From positions 3,532,501-3,596,500 of the forward strand of contig NZ_CP087952.1 in NCBI RefSeq assembly GCF_028752835.1: a stretch of 64,000 nt of DNA, written 5' to 3'. This document shows, piece by piece, positions 63,925 through 64,000 of this stretch. A program made the position numbers and the translations under genes. The notes below the pieces were generated by a model. The model worked only from the letters and a program-made list of their open reading frames with translations, was not told the DNA's origin and searched no databases. Source of the stretch: Desulfosarcina sp. BuS5 (lineage in GTDB: Bacteria; Desulfobacterota; Desulfobacteria; Desulfobacterales; BuS5). The stretch's first letter is position 1; each line of letters starts with the position of its first letter.

Positions 63925-63994
63925 GCCTGGCTGCGTTACGAAAGCGTAGAAATATCTTGATATTCCTACGCTTTACGTGCCTTGCCAGCCAGGC
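63925..63994. repeat. 70-bp imperfect inverted repeat at the window end
   Basis: Outer arms GCCTGGCTG and CAGCCAGGC and inner arms GCGTAG-AATATC and GATATTCCTACGC form a long hairpin. It follows the AAA fragment directly and may be an intergenic REP-type element. Confidence 0.65.
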
Positions 63995-64000
63995 GCCTCA

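Noticed and set aside
1-64000. CRISPR array, rRNA operon, integrase or prophage genes
   Set aside because: None seen: no regularly spaced direct repeats, no rRNA-like stretches, no tyrosine/serine integrase or structural phage genes.

Overview
The window looks like a chromosome segment from an anaerobic, low-GC member of the Desulfobacterota (old Deltaproteobacteria), most likely Desulfobacterales-like. The pointers are an EF-G of the spirochaete/planctomycete/delta type, two small proteins resembling Desulfovibrio families (DVU0772 and DVU0298), a ferritin-flavodoxin-rubredoxin oxygen-defence operon, a selenium gene set with a real selenoprotein, and three REP-associated tyrosine transposases. 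This is inference from gene content; no rRNA is present to settle taxonomy.

Layout. 1-5.5 kb: 5' part of carA, EF-G, a P-loop ATPase, a Cys-cluster protein. 5.5-10.8 kb: the classic origin-proximal block, read leftward: rpmH, rnpA, yidD, yidC, jag/khpB, mnmE, followed by a perfect parS site at 5485-5500. No dnaA or oriC was found, so the origin itself is probably outside. 10.8-14 kb: tRNA-Arg(CCG), a deoxyhypusine-synthase-like protein, gmhA and selA. 14-25 kb: a membrane-type Lon protease overlapping an unknown gene, a MITE-like element, a lone MqsA-type antitoxin, a 1354-residue envelope protein, a decayed ATPase and a radical-SAM SPL-family protein. 25.6-29.5 kb: a second, divergent EF-G and an insertion sequence. 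29.5-34 kb: a VWA-FHA protein divergent from an ExeA-ATPase/OmpA fusion, a MauE/DoxX protein and proC. 34-36.2 kb: a transposase element abutting a ruined ChlI-type AAA gene. 36.5-40.8 kb: a five-gene operon with a porin, a YedE-type selenium transporter, a TusA-like protein, a DUF3343 protein and a hydrate dehydratase. 41-52.5 kb: metabolic, redox and envelope genes. 52.4-53.1 kb: dfsP, with an in-frame UGA and a textbook bacterial SECIS hairpin. 53.3-54.9 kb: a broken transposase carrying REP palindromes inside its own reading frame, and truA. 54.9-63.8 kb: an accessory island with a WYL regulator, a tandem-AAA ATPase, an AT-rich DUF262/DUF1524 (GmrSD-like) protein, a transposase element with inverted ends and a DUF4143 ATPase.

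The genes connect in several ways. selA, the YedE/TusA/DUF3343 operon and dfsP together indicate active selenium uptake and Sec incorporation. The WYL-AAA-GmrSD set is the best candidate for an undescribed (probably anti-phage) system. A dispersed element of about 125 bp (complete or partial at about 4.2, 10.6, 14.0, 18.0, 27.7/29.4, 32.8 and 54.8 kb) often lies exactly on gene ends and supplies their last codons and stops. One copy was split by the insertion sequence, leaving a 4-bp target duplication.
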